NCBI GenBank assembly: GCA_943370145.1
Contig: CALRPY020000067.1
Span: forward strand, 1-23,736
Source: Ga0077536 sp943370145
Lineage (GTDB): Bacteria; Pseudomonadota; Gammaproteobacteria; Ga0077536
Reading direction: 5' to 3'
Length of the DNA stretch: 23,736 nucleotides
A program made the position numbers and the translations under genes. Of this stretch, positions 1 to 7,416 are shown piece by piece. Every line of letters starts with the position of its first letter. The stretch's first letter is position 1. The notes beneath the pieces were generated by a model. The model was given only the letters and a program-made list of their open reading frames with translations, made no database searches and had not been told where the DNA came from.

Positions 1-18
1 CGCCCGCGTGCCTCAGAA

Positions 19-55
19 AGAAAAGGTGTCAGATTTGAAATCTGACACCTTTTCT
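19..55. repeat. 37-bp perfect palindromic repeat, copy 1
   Basis: The left arm at 19-36 (AGAAAAGGTGTCAGATTT) and the right arm at 38-55 are exact reverse complements around the single base G37. The same 37 bases recur at 10869-10905 with one change. The arms are much more AT-rich than the surrounding DNA. Dispersed perfect palindromes of this kind in Betaproteobacteria are often REP/MITE-like elements. That class assignment is inference; only the repetition and symmetry are seen. As RNA it would form an 18-bp hairpin. Confidence 0.85.
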
Positions 56-251
56 CGGCTCTGGACCCTGCAGAGGCCGTCTGAACGCAGCGCGGGAAAC
101 AGTTGCTCGGTGGCCCATCAAGGTCTGCACTCCGGTACCCGCGTCCGAATGTGACCAAGAGACAGTTCGCCCCGGGAGAGGCCAAGCGAAGCGCGGGTGA
201 GAGCTGGTGTCAGTGTGGCGTTGCGCCAACTGCAACGCCCCTCATCCCCGA

Positions 252-277
252 CCCTTCTCCCGCAAGCGGGAGAAGGG
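252..277. terminator. Palindromic hairpin after the oxygenase gene, terminator-like
   Basis: CCCTTCTCCCGC (252-263) and GCGGGAGAAGGG (266-277) form a perfect 12-bp stem around AA. It lies 11 bases past the stop codon of the minus-strand oxygenase gene, so it would fold at the 3' end of that transcript. It lacks a good U-tract. Similar CCCTCTCCC-N-GGGAGAGGG palindromes are dispersed at gene ends in many GC-rich Proteobacteria, so this may be a repeat serving as a 3' barrier rather than a classical intrinsic terminator. Confidence 0.6.
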
Positions 278-288
278 AGCCATCGCGC

Positions 289-1323
289 TCAACGCCCCCG
301 CTGCCGCGCCTCCTGGCCAAACGAGGACAGCGCGAGTGAACCGGACGGCAGGCGCGCCTCGCCGCGCGCGATGCGCGCCTTGAGGTAGGAGAAGCTCTGG
401 CAGTTCTGCGCATGCAGGTGCTCGCCGGCGACGAGCGCCTGCCGCGGCGGCTCACCCGCACGCAGGAAGCGCGGCAGGGGAGCGATGCGTGTCGCATAGT
501 CGACATTGAAGAACAGCGGGAAGGAATAGCGCTCCTCGCGCACCTTCCGCACCCGGTGGGTCGTGGCGAGGAACTCCCCGTTCGTCAGCAGTTCCAGCAT
601 GTCGCCGATGTTGACGATGAATGCCCCCGGCAGCGGCGGCGCCTCGATCCACGCCCCCGCGCCGTTCAGCACTTCGAGCCCTGGTGCCGTGGCGTGCAGC
701 AGCGTGAAGCACTCGTAATCGGTATGGGCGCCGATGCCGTGCGCATCGGCGGCGGCGGCGTCAAAGGGATAGTGGACGAGGCGCAGTTGCGACGGCGGCC
801 GCGTCAGCACGGCATCGAAGAAAGAGGCCGGCTCGCCCATCGCGAGCGCGAAGCCCCGCATCATGCGGCGGCCGAGCGCGAAGACCTCCGCATAATAGGC
901 GCTCACCGCCTCGCGGAAGCCCGGCAGCCCGGGCCACTGGTTGGGCCCGAGCAGCGGGTTGCCGGCGAGATAGTCGGGATCGTCGGCCGGCAGTTCGAAG
1001 CCGAGGTCGTAGCACTCCTTGCGATCGTGCGTCCCACCGGCGTAGACCTCCTCACCTTCCGGCACGTAGCCCCGGTGATTCGTCGAGTGGCCGATGTAGA
1101 CCCGCATCTTCTCTTCGAGCGGCAGCGCGAAGAAGCGCCGGGCAGCCTCGATCAGCGCATCGAAACGGGCCTGCGCGATACCGTGACCGGTCACGTACAG
1201 GAAACCGACCTCGCGCGCCGCGCGGCCGAGCTCGTCGGCGACCCGCGCCTGCGCGGCGGTGTCGCCGGCAAGCCCGGCGACGTCGACGAGCGGGAGTTCC
1301 GCGAAGGCCGCGAGCCGGCTCAT
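289..1323 (-). CDS. Isopenicillin N synthase-like Fe(II)/2-oxoglutarate-dependent oxygenase
   Basis: This 344-residue protein has the length and motif order of the isopenicillin N synthase-like non-haem iron oxygenases. The N-terminal DIOX_N-like part (about 10-120) contains VGFLYVTGHGI. The double-stranded beta-helix core carries the iron triad H200, D202 (GAHTDYE) and H256 (TTHRV), and the 2-oxoglutarate anchor R265/S267 (RYSF). The family couples 2-oxoglutarate decarboxylation to hydroxylation, desaturation or ring formation; the substrate cannot be read from sequence. The ATG start has a GAGGCAGG ribosome site that overlaps the stop of the binding-protein gene upstream, 7 bases away, so the two are almost certainly co-transcribed. 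A soluble cytoplasmic enzyme acting on, or downstream of, the imported compound is an inference. Family is confident, substrate unknown. Confidence 0.9.
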   Translation of the reverse strand: MSRLAAFAELPLVDVAGLAGDTAAQARVADELGRAAREVGFLYVTGHGIAQARFDALIEAARRFFALPLEEKMRVYIGHSTNHRGYVPEGEEVYAGGTHDRKECYDLGFELPADDPDYLAGNPLLGPNQWPGLPGFREAVSAYYAEVFALGRRMMRGFALAMGEPASFFDAVLTRPPSQLRLVHYPFDAAAADAHGIGAHTDYECFTLLHATAPGLEVLNGAGAWIEAPPLPGAFIVNIGDMLELLTNGEFLATTHRVRKVREERYSFPLFFNVDYATRIAPLPRFLRAGEPPRQALVAGEHLHAQNCQSFSYLKARIARGEARLPSGSLALSSFGQEARQRGR

Positions 1324-1330
1324 GCCTGCC

Positions 1331-2404
1331 TCAGAGCTTGCCGTCGGCGGCGAGCGCCGTGTAGGAGGAATCGAAACGCAGCTTCACGTGGGCCGCGTCG
1401 CCGAGCACGCTGCCGTCCGGCAGCTGGATGCCAATGACATCCTTGCTCTTCGCGCCCTCGCCGAGCAGCCCGTGCTCGAAGGCGAAGGTGCTGACCAGTT
1501 CCATGATCGTCTTCAACTTCGGGTCGCGCAGGAAGGTGAGCGCCTCGGCCGGCTCGTAATACAGGTAGGTCGTCGCCAGCTGGCTGTCGTACCCGGCGAG
1601 GTCGGTGCCGGAAGCTTCCGCCATCAGCGTGCGTGCGGCCTTGGCGGTCTCGGCGTCACCGCGCATCGCCGCGAGCGTCTCGTACCAGGCGCCGACGAGG
1701 GCCTTGCCGAAATCCGGGTTGTCACGCAGGGTCGCGGTGTTCACCACGGCAACGTCCATGATTTCGCCGGGGATCTGCGCCGAATCGAACACCATCGTGG
1801 CGTCCGGCGAGGCCTGGATCATCGACAGCCCGGGCTTCCACGCCGCGATCGCGACGGTCTCGCTGGCGTTCCACACCGGCACGTAGTCGGCGTCGGAGAT
1901 GTTCTCGGTCTTCACGTCGCTCTCGGCGAGCCCACCCTGCGTGAGCGCGCGGGCCAGCAGGTAGTGCGACACCGAAAGCTCGACGAGGCTGACCTTGAGC
2001 CCCTTCAGATCGGCGAGCGTCTTGCCCTGGCCCTTGATCGCGAGCCCGTCGTTGCCGTTCGAATAGTCGCCGAGAATCAGCACCGTGGTGTCGACGCCGC
2101 CGGCGGCGGGGATGGTCAGCGCGTCCATCTGGGCGGCGAGCACGCCGTCGAACTCGCCGGCGGTGTACTGGTTGATCGACTCGACGTAGTCGTTGAACTG
2201 GGTCAGTTCGATGGTGATGCCGTACTTGTCGGCCCATTTCTTCAGGATGCCGGACTGCTCCGCGTAGACCCAGGGCATGAAGCCCGCGTAGATCGACCAC
2301 GCGAACTTGAAGGACTTCTTCTCTGCGGCCTGCGCCGGCAGGGCGAGCATGCAGGCCAGCATCGCGATCGCGACCAGACGGAGTCGGGGATTTCGTATGT
2401 TCAT
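1331..2404 (-). CDS. ABC transporter periplasmic binding protein, urea-carboxylase-associated type
   Basis: This is a 357-residue secreted solute-binding protein. Residues 1-26 are a signal peptide with an AQA/AE cleavage site. The mature part begins with FKFAWSIYAGFMPW and carries NDYVESINQYTAGEFDG, DALTIPAAGGVD and VELSVSHYLLARAL. I recognise these as the NMT1/nitrate-taurine-like family usually found beside urea carboxylase and allophanate hydrolase (TIGR03427-like). Those relatives bind small nitrogenous solutes such as urea or guanidine-like compounds; the ligand here is inferred only at that level. The ATG at 2404 is preceded by GGAG at good spacing. A longer reading frame upstream overlaps the preceding gene and lacks the signal peptide, so it was not used. 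No permease or ATPase gene accompanies it in the window, which is odd for an ABC system. Confidence 0.88.
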   Translation of the reverse strand: MNIRNPRLRLVAIAMLACMLALPAQAAEKKSFKFAWSIYAGFMPWVYAEQSGILKKWADKYGITIELTQFNDYVESINQYTAGEFDGVLAAQMDALTIPAAGGVDTTVLILGDYSNGNDGLAIKGQGKTLADLKGLKVSLVELSVSHYLLARALTQGGLAESDVKTENISDADYVPVWNASETVAIAAWKPGLSMIQASPDATMVFDSAQIPGEIMDVAVVNTATLRDNPDFGKALVGAWYETLAAMRGDAETAKAARTLMAEASGTDLAGYDSQLATTYLYYEPAEALTFLRDPKLKTIMELVSTFAFEHGLLGEGAKSKDVIGIQLPDGSVLGDAAHVKLRFDSSYTALAADGKL

Positions 2405-2456
2405 CGGCTGTTCTCCGTAAAGGGTGTCAACGATCCATGCAATATCGCTGCCGGCC

Positions 2457-3245
2457 TCAGGCCCCGAGCAGCGCGAGTTCGCCCTCCCCCTCGAGCAGCG
2501 TCCAGGACTGGGCCACACCGCCCAGCGGATCGCGGAGTTCGAGGACGGATCCGGCGAGCGTGGGTGCGAACAGCGCGCCCTCCCGCCACGGCAGGCTCGA
2601 GTGTTCGATGCGGCAGCCGTGCGCCGTGACGGTGCCGAAGGAGATTTCGCAATCGACGCAGGCGAGCGCGGCGGCGCGATCCGGCGCGGCGCCGACACAG
2701 GCGCCGAGATCGGCCAGCGGCGGCAGCGCGACCGCCCGATCGCGTGCGAACATGAACAGGTTGCCGGCACGCACGAGATAGGCGGCGCGGCCGTCGGCGC
2801 CACGCAGGCGGACCGCGGCACAGCGTGCGGGATCGCCGACGTGCCGCGCGTGCCAGTGCTCGATGTACTTGATGTCGCGCCCTTCCTCGACGACGTGGTC
2901 GCCCTCGTACCAGAGGCGACCGCAGTCGGAATATACCGCCAGCGGCTGCAGGTCGATTTCGCGGCCCCACTCGAACCAGCCGTCGTCGAAGACCAGCCGT
3001 CCGGCAAAACCCTCCTGGCGGGCAAGCCAGGCGAGCTGCACGTCGTCCAGCTGCTCGAGCGCGGACACCGCGCTGAAGTCCGGGCGCGCAGCCGGTTGCC
3101 TCAGGTCGATGTAGAAGCTCGGACCCTGCAGCCAGTGCACGGTGGTGGTGGTGTCGAGACGGCCGTCAGGCCAGCGGATCAGCGAGCGTTGCCACAGGCC
3201 GCGGAGCTCGTGCAGCCGGGGTCCGGGTCTTGCGGAGGTGTTCAT
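2457..3245 (-). CDS. Conserved protein of unknown function
   Basis: This 262-residue protein has no signal peptide and no membrane segment. It is rich in Trp, Tyr and acidic residues and appears mostly beta, with recurrent short strands such as TTTTVHWLQGPSFYIDLR near residues 33-50 and RLVFDDGWFEWG near 82-93. The pattern loosely suggests a calycin-like barrel, but I cannot assign a family. It is the first gene of the three-gene set, 52 bases ahead of the binding-protein gene, and ends with a TGA at 2457-2459. The ATG at 3245 follows a GTGAG sequence. Codon use and GC content match the neighbours, so the frame is credible. A role in handling or sensing the solute taken up by the next gene's product is inference from position only. 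Confidence 0.75.
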   Translation of the reverse strand: MNTSARPGPRLHELRGLWQRSLIRWPDGRLDTTTTVHWLQGPSFYIDLRQPAARPDFSAVSALEQLDDVQLAWLARQEGFAGRLVFDDGWFEWGREIDLQPLAVYSDCGRLWYEGDHVVEEGRDIKYIEHWHARHVGDPARCAAVRLRGADGRAAYLVRAGNLFMFARDRAVALPPLADLGACVGAAPDRAAALACVDCEISFGTVTAHGCRIEHSSLPWREGALFAPTLAGSVLELRDPLGGVAQSWTLLEGEGELALLGA

Positions 3246-3251
3246 GGCTCA

Positions 3252-3271
3252 CGATGCTAGGAACTGCATCG
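3252..3271. promoter_or_regulatory. Dyad in front of the three-gene set, possible LysR site
   Basis: CGATGC (3252-3257) and GCATCG (3266-3271) form an inverted repeat with an 8-base spacer. It begins 6 bases upstream of the ATG at 3245, in the 150-base gap between the LysR gene and the genes it may control. LysR regulators often bind interrupted dyads near target promoters. The position, almost on the ribosome site, is closer than usual for activation, so assignment to the adjacent LysR protein is tentative. I found no convincing -35/-10 pair in the gap. Confidence 0.3.
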
Positions 3272-3395
3272 GGCCTGCGGTAGCCGGCTTTGATGGATGC
3301 CGGCCATCGACGGAATCAATGGCGTAGCGGGCGTCGACGGTGGCGCAGGCACCATGCGGGTGCGCGCTGCACGACAGCGGGGAGCGCGAGGATCC

Positions 3396-4331
3396 TCATG
3401 AGGCAGGGCGGCGCAGTTCGCGCAGCAGCTCATCCAGCAGGCGCTGCGCCAACGGCGGGAGCGCGGCCGTCGCGCGCGTGATCAAGTGCACGTGATAGGA
3501 CGGCAGGACCTCGGGCGGCAGCAGCGGCCACAACGCATCCGCGTGCGGCAGGCTGTCGGCGACGACGGTGGGCAGGAAACCGATGCCGACACCAAGCCCG
3601 ATGAGCCAGCGCACCTCGTTCAGGTCCTGCGCCTCGCCGCCGACATGTGCGCCCAGGCCGTGCCGCCGGCGGAATGCGGTCAGCTCCGTCGGCTCGTCGT
3701 CACCGGTGTCGATGAAGATCTGATCGGCGAGCTCGTTCGGCAGGAAAGGGGCGCGGCCGAACAGCGGGTGGCGATCGCTGCAGTAGAGCTGCTGGGTCTC
3801 GCGCATCAGGGGCTCGTAGCGCAGGTCCACACCCGGCGAATCGTCGCAGGCGATGCCGATCCCGGCGTCGCCGCCGCGGACCGCGTCGACGACGCTGCGC
3901 CACGGCGCGACCTCGATGCGGATCTTCACGCGCGGGTGCTGTGCGTGGAAGCGCGACAGCGCCTGGTCCAGCGCCGGGCTCACGACCTGCGACATCATGT
4001 GCAGGGTCAGCGTGCCCTCGAACGCGTCGCTCGCGCCCGCGATGCCGGCCGGGATGCCGCGCACCTCGTTCAACAGCCGGTCGCAGATGTCCGCGAGCGC
4101 CTGCCCGGCCGGCGTGAGCACGATGCCGGTGCTGGTACGCACGCACAGCGCGCAGTCGAGCTGCGTCTCGAGCCGCTTCAACGCGGCGCTGACGCTGGGC
4201 TGCTGCATGTGGAGTGCGCGCGCGGTCGCGCTCAGGCTGCCGCAGCGCGCGATTTCATGGAAGACGCGGAACAGGTTCCAGTCGACCTGGCGGGCGAAGA
4301 TCTGGTCGCGACTGGGCAGTGCTTTGCTCAT
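3396..4331 (-). CDS. LysR-family transcriptional regulator
   Basis: This 311-residue DNA-binding regulator has the usual LysR length. After a 16-residue lead, the winged helix-turn-helix spans about 17-76 (WNLFRVFHEIARCGSLSATA, then QPSVSAALKRLE and LTPAG). Residues about 95-300 form the periplasmic-binding-protein-like effector domain, including FEGTLTLHMMSQVVSPAL and GLGVGIGFLPTVVA. LysR proteins activate or repress nearby genes in response to a small ligand. Here the gene is transcribed in the same direction as, and 150 bases upstream of, the unknown-protein/binding-protein/oxygenase set, which makes that set its most likely target. The phenylacetate genes on its other side have their own TetR regulator. 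Ligand unknown. Confidence 0.9.
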   Translation of the reverse strand: MSKALPSRDQIFARQVDWNLFRVFHEIARCGSLSATARALHMQQPSVSAALKRLETQLDCALCVRTSTGIVLTPAGQALADICDRLLNEVRGIPAGIAGASDAFEGTLTLHMMSQVVSPALDQALSRFHAQHPRVKIRIEVAPWRSVVDAVRGGDAGIGIACDDSPGVDLRYEPLMRETQQLYCSDRHPLFGRAPFLPNELADQIFIDTGDDEPTELTAFRRRHGLGAHVGGEAQDLNEVRWLIGLGVGIGFLPTVVADSLPHADALWPLLPPEVLPSYHVHLITRATAALPPLAQRLLDELLRELRRPAS

Positions 4332-4341
4332 GGTGCGCTGG

Positions 4342-4356
4342 TTCCGGGCCCCGGAA
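4342..4356. promoter_or_regulatory. Short GC-rich dyad between the TetR and LysR genes
   Basis: TTCCGG (4342-4347) and CCGGAA (4351-4356) form a 6-bp inverted repeat around GCC, 10 bases upstream of the LysR start codon and in the 91-base gap after the TetR gene. It could be an autoregulatory site for the LysR gene or a weak hairpin at the end of the phenylacetate operon. There is no U-tract, so an intrinsic terminator is not well supported. Confidence 0.25.
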
Positions 4357-4422
4357 GCGGGCAGCGCATCCTAGGGTGTTGGTGGCCCGCCTGTCCAAGC
4401 CGGCCATGGCTGCGCGGCGCGT

Positions 4423-5028
4423 TCAGGCTTCGTCGGCCGCCACCTGCGCGAGGCCACCGACCACGAACGCGGTGACGAGGCGCGACATGTCGTCGTAGTC
4501 GAGGCGGCCGTCCTCGCGAAACCACGTGAACATCCAGTTGATCATGCCGAAGAGCAGCATCGTCAGTGGCTTTTCCAGCCTCGCCGTGGCGAGACCGGGA
4601 TGCACCGCTGCGATGGCGCCCGCGAACGCCGCGACCACGCGCCGCTCCTTGTCGCGGATGCGCCGCTCATCCGCGGCGTCGAGGTACTTGATGTCCTGCA
4701 CCAGCACCTGGTGATGGGCGTGAGCGTCGGCGTATTCGTCGACGAAGCCCGCGATGAGGCGGCGCAGGCGCGCGTCCGGCGCAAGCGCCTGCGCGGTAAT
4801 CTCGTCGACCAGGGCCGTCAGGCGGTCGATGTGGCCCTCGGCGATTGCGACGAGCAGGCGGTACTTGTCTTCGTAGTAGTGGTAGAGCGACGCCTTCGAG
4901 ACGCCGGCCGCGGTGGCCAGCTCGTTCATCGAGGTACCGGCGAACCCGCGTTCGGCGAACAGGCGCGCCGCGTGCTGGAGGATCGCGTCCTGCTGCTGCG
5001 GAAAGCTGGCGGCGCGCCCGCGCGGCAT
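4423..5028 (-). CDS. paaR: TetR-family regulator of the phenylacetate operon (PaaR-like)
   Basis: This 201-residue regulator has an N-terminal TetR helix-turn-helix at about residues 14-60 (AARLFAERGFAGTSMNELA, VSKASLYHYYEDK). The rest is an all-helical ligand domain. The ATG at 5028 gives the canonical short lead before the helix-turn-helix; longer frames overlap paaE and add non-conserved sequence. It is the last gene of the paa operon, 11 bases after paaE. In Burkholderia and related Betaproteobacteria, TetR-type PaaR proteins repress phenylacetyl-CoA catabolic genes and are released by phenylacetyl-CoA. That role is inferred here from position and from the dyad operator in front of paaI, which would make the operon autoregulated. 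Family is certain; the symbol is probable. Confidence 0.85.
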   Translation of the reverse strand: MPRGRAASFPQQQDAILQHAARLFAERGFAGTSMNELATAAGVSKASLYHYYEDKYRLLVAIAEGHIDRLTALVDEITAQALAPDARLRRLIAGFVDEYADAHAHHQVLVQDIKYLDAADERRIRDKERRVVAAFAGAIAAVHPGLATARLEKPLTMLLFGMINWMFTWFREDGRLDYDDMSRLVTAFVVGGLAQVAADEA

Positions 5029-5039
5029 CGTCGGCCTGC

Positions 5040-6110
5040 TCAGCGGTCGTCGAAGTTGACGACCACGGCCTCGCTGGTCGGGTGCGCCTGGCAGGTCAGG
5101 ATGAAGCCGGCGGCGAGATCCGACTTCATCAACGCGAAGTTGCGGTCCATCGTCACGCTCCCGGCGGTGAGCCGCGCACGGCAGGTGGAGCACACGCCCG
5201 ACTTGCACGAGAACGGCAGATCGAGACCCGCGGCGCGCGCGGCGTCGAGGATCGAATCACCGTTGCGTGCGAGGCGCAGTTCACGCGTGAGGCCGTCCGC
5301 GATCACGGTCACCCGCGCTTCCGGACCGTCCGCGACCGGCGCGTCGCGCGCCGGGGCCGGCAGTTCACCGGTGCCGAAACGCTCGACGTGCAGGTGTTCC
5401 TCCGCGACACCGCGCGCGGCGAACAGCGCCGTGAGTTCGTCGAGCATCGCCGAGGGTCCACACAGGAAGACGTCGTCGACATCCCCGACCGGCACCAGCG
5501 TGTCGAGGAAACGCGCGACGCGCGCGGCATCGAGGCGGCCAGCGAAGAGTTCGATGTCCTGCGGCTCGCGCGAGAACACGTGGTACAGCGCGAAGCGGCC
5601 CAGGTGGCGGTTCTTCAGGTCCTCGAGCTCCTCGCGAAACATCACCGATGCGATCCGGCGGTTGCCGTAAATCAGGGTCACGCGGCTTGCGGGCTCGCGC
5701 GCGAGCACGGATTTCGCGATCGACAGGAGCGGCGTGATCCCGCTGCCGGCCGCGATGAGCAGCAGGTGGCGCGCGGCCTGCGGCTGCGGCGCCACGCAGA
5801 ACGCGCCATCCGGCGCCATGCACTCGATGTCGTCGCCGGCCCGCAGTTCGCGGTTGGCCCAGGTCGAGAAGAGCCCGCCCGGCAGTTCGCGCACGCCGAT
5901 GCGCCATTCCCCGTCATCGACGCCGGCGCACAGCGAGTAGCTGCGGCGCTGCTCCTCGCCGTCGACGATCCTGCGCAGCGTCAGGTGCTGGCCCGGGACG
6001 AAGGCGAACTCCTCGCGGAGCGCCGCGGGAACCTCCAGCGCCAGTGACACGGCGTCGTCGGCTTCGCGGCGCACGCCGGCCAGTTTCAGCTTGTGGAAAT
6101 GATGTGCCAT
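5040..6110 (-). CDS. paaE: Phenylacetyl-CoA epoxidase reductase subunit PaaE
   Basis: This 356-residue protein passes electrons from NAD(P)H through FAD and a plant-type [2Fe-2S] cluster to the di-iron PaaA subunit. Domains in order are an FAD-binding barrel (about 5-105, with RSYS at 56-59), an NAD(P)-binding domain (about 112-235, with GSGITP at 122-127 and CGPS at 217-220) and a C-terminal ferredoxin domain (about 265-350). The cluster ligands are C302, C307, C310 and C340. Length and architecture match PaaE of E. coli and Azoarcus. It starts 28 bases after the paaD stop and has no strong ribosome site, so translation may depend on read-through from paaD. It acts in the cytoplasm. Confidence 0.97.
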   Translation of the reverse strand: MAHHFHKLKLAGVRREADDAVSLALEVPAALREEFAFVPGQHLTLRRIVDGEEQRRSYSLCAGVDDGEWRIGVRELPGGLFSTWANRELRAGDDIECMAPDGAFCVAPQPQAARHLLLIAAGSGITPLLSIAKSVLAREPASRVTLIYGNRRIASVMFREELEDLKNRHLGRFALYHVFSREPQDIELFAGRLDAARVARFLDTLVPVGDVDDVFLCGPSAMLDELTALFAARGVAEEHLHVERFGTGELPAPARDAPVADGPEARVTVIADGLTRELRLARNGDSILDAARAAGLDLPFSCKSGVCSTCRARLTAGSVTMDRNFALMKSDLAAGFILTCQAHPTSEAVVVNFDDR

Positions 6111-6138
6111 GGCGTTTAACGGACGTCAGGTTGGGATG

Positions 6139-6621
6139 TCAGATCGGTTTGAAGTATTCGAAGGGCTCGCGGCAGTCACCGCAGCGATAGAGCGCCTTGC
6201 AGGCCGTCGCACCGAATGCCGAAAGCTGCTCCGTGTGCGCGCTGCCGCAGCGCGGGCAGCGGATGCGCGGCCGGAACACGAGTGGGCGCACGCCGTCCCC
6301 GGCCTGGCCTTGCGGGGGGGCGATACCACAGGCCGCCAGGCGCGCCTTCGTGTCCTCGCTGAGCCAGTCGGTGGTCCAGGGGGGGGACAGCACGGTGCGC
6401 ACCGTGACCTCGGACGCGCCGGCGCCGGTCAGCGCGCGCGTGATGTCCTCGCGGATGAGTTCGGTCGCCGGGCAGCCGGCGTAGGTCGGCGTGACGGTGA
6501 CCGCGACATGGCCGCCCCTGCATTCGACCTCGCGCACGATGCCGAGATCGACCACCGAAATCGCCGGGATCTCGGGATCCGGGACCGCGGCGAGCGCGGC
6601 CCATGCGGCGTCGGGCGTCAC
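6139..6621 (-). CDS. paaD: Phenylacetyl-CoA epoxidase assembly protein PaaD
   Basis: This protein combines an N-terminal MIP18/DUF59-type domain with a C-terminal zinc finger, the PaaD arrangement. PaaD is needed for an active epoxidase and probably helps iron or iron-sulfur insertion. I place the start at a GTG (6621) that overlaps the paaC stop as GTGA, giving 160 residues beginning VTPDAAWAAL. A longer frame exists but only through paaC. Visible motifs are VPDPEIP (13-19), the conserved C50-P-A-T53, PPW at 80-82, and paired Cys at C122/C125 and C147/C150 for the zinc site. The GTGA overlap indicates translational coupling to paaC. Confidence 0.93.
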   Translation of the reverse strand: MTPDAAWAALAAVPDPEIPAISVVDLGIVREVECRGGHVAVTVTPTYAGCPATELIREDITRALTGAGASEVTVRTVLSPPWTTDWLSEDTKARLAACGIAPPQGQAGDGVRPLVFRPRIRCPRCGSAHTEQLSAFGATACKALYRCGDCREPFEYFKPI

Positions 6622-7397
6622 CAGGTCGCGCCGGGATGGGCACGCGCGAGACTCTGCATCTCGGCGAGCAGGAAGCCCAGGTATTCGCTGTGACGTCCGA
6701 GGCGGCCGGTCGAGCGGAACGGTGTCGCCGGCGGCACCTCGAGCGTTGCTTCCGCGAGCACGGGCAGCACCGCGGCGTCCCACGCCGCATGCAGGGCGGC
6801 GGCCTCGGGGCCGATGCCGGCGGCGGCGGCCGCGACGTCGTCGGCATCGGGTGCGAACAGTTCGGCGACGTAGGGGTGGAGATAGTGGATTGCCGCCTGG
6901 GTCCGCGCGTGCGATTCATCGGTGCCATCCCCGAGACGGATCACCCACTCCGCGAGATGCTCGCAGTGGTAGCGGGTTTCCTTGCGCGATTTCGCGGCGA
7001 TCGCGGCAAGCGTCGGGTCGCGCGATGCGAGCAGCGGTTCCCACAGGGCCTGCTGCCAGCTCGCGTAGAAAAAGGTGCGGAGTATCGTCTGCGCGAAGTC
7101 GCCGTTCGGCAGTTCGACCAGCGTGGGGTTCAGGAACCCGGCCGCGTCGCGCTGGTAGGCCAGCGCGTCCTCGTCGCGGCCGCGGTCCTCGAGTCGCCCG
7201 GCGTGCGACAGCAGCAGGCGCGCCTGGCCCAGCAGATCGAGCGCGATATTGGTCAGCGCGATGTCCTCTTCGAGCACAGGGCCGTGGCCGCACCACTCGG
7301 ACAGGCGCTGCGCGAGGATCAGCGAGCCGTCGGCGATGCGCAGCACGTAGCGCAGGTGCTCGGCGCACAGCGCGGAAATGTCGGTGGTCTCGTTCAT
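6618..7397 (-). CDS. paaC: Phenylacetyl-CoA epoxidase structural subunit PaaC
   Basis: This 259-residue all-helical ferritin-like protein matches PaaC in length and sequence. Recognisable stretches include ALTNIALDLLGQARLLL (about 47-63), YASWQQALW and KETRYHCEHLAEWVIRLGDG (about 137-156). PaaC pairs with the catalytic PaaA as the core of the PaaABCE monooxygenase, but in characterised systems it does not itself hold the working di-iron centre. It starts 19 bases after the paaB stop behind a weak AAGAAG ribosome site, and its TGA overlaps the paaD GTG start. It is cytoplasmic. Confidence 0.97.
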   Translation of the reverse strand: MNETTDISALCAEHLRYVLRIADGSLILAQRLSEWCGHGPVLEEDIALTNIALDLLGQARLLLSHAGRLEDRGRDEDALAYQRDAAGFLNPTLVELPNGDFAQTILRTFFYASWQQALWEPLLASRDPTLAAIAAKSRKETRYHCEHLAEWVIRLGDGTDESHARTQAAIHYLHPYVAELFAPDADDVAAAAAGIGPEAAALHAAWDAAVLPVLAEATLEVPPATPFRSTGRLGRHSEYLGFLLAEMQSLARAHPGATW

Positions 7398-7416
7398 CGG
7401 CTTCTTTCGCGCACGC

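Noticed and set aside
29..235. Minus-strand 68-codon frame ending in the first palindrome, as another truncated gene
   Set aside because: Its last residues (KGVRFQI) match the CopD-like remnant only because both are encoded by the repeat; the rest shows no protein-family character.
412..1437. Long plus-strand open frame opposite the oxygenase gene
   Set aside because: It is the complement of a clear family member, has an Arg/Ala/Gly-biased composition and no motif. High GC content produces many such antisense frames here.
1331..3025. Extended start for the binding protein (564 residues)
   Set aside because: The extra part overlaps the unknown-protein gene in another frame and would bury the signal peptide; the ATG at 2404 has a ribosome site and a signal sequence directly after it.
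3246..3395. Possible guanidine (ykkC-type) riboswitch ahead of the urea/guanidine-like binding-protein set
   Set aside because: I looked on the minus strand for the conserved CUAGGGUUCCG and ACUGGUCCGAGAG-type boxes and found neither; the spacer is also too short for a complete aptamer plus switch.
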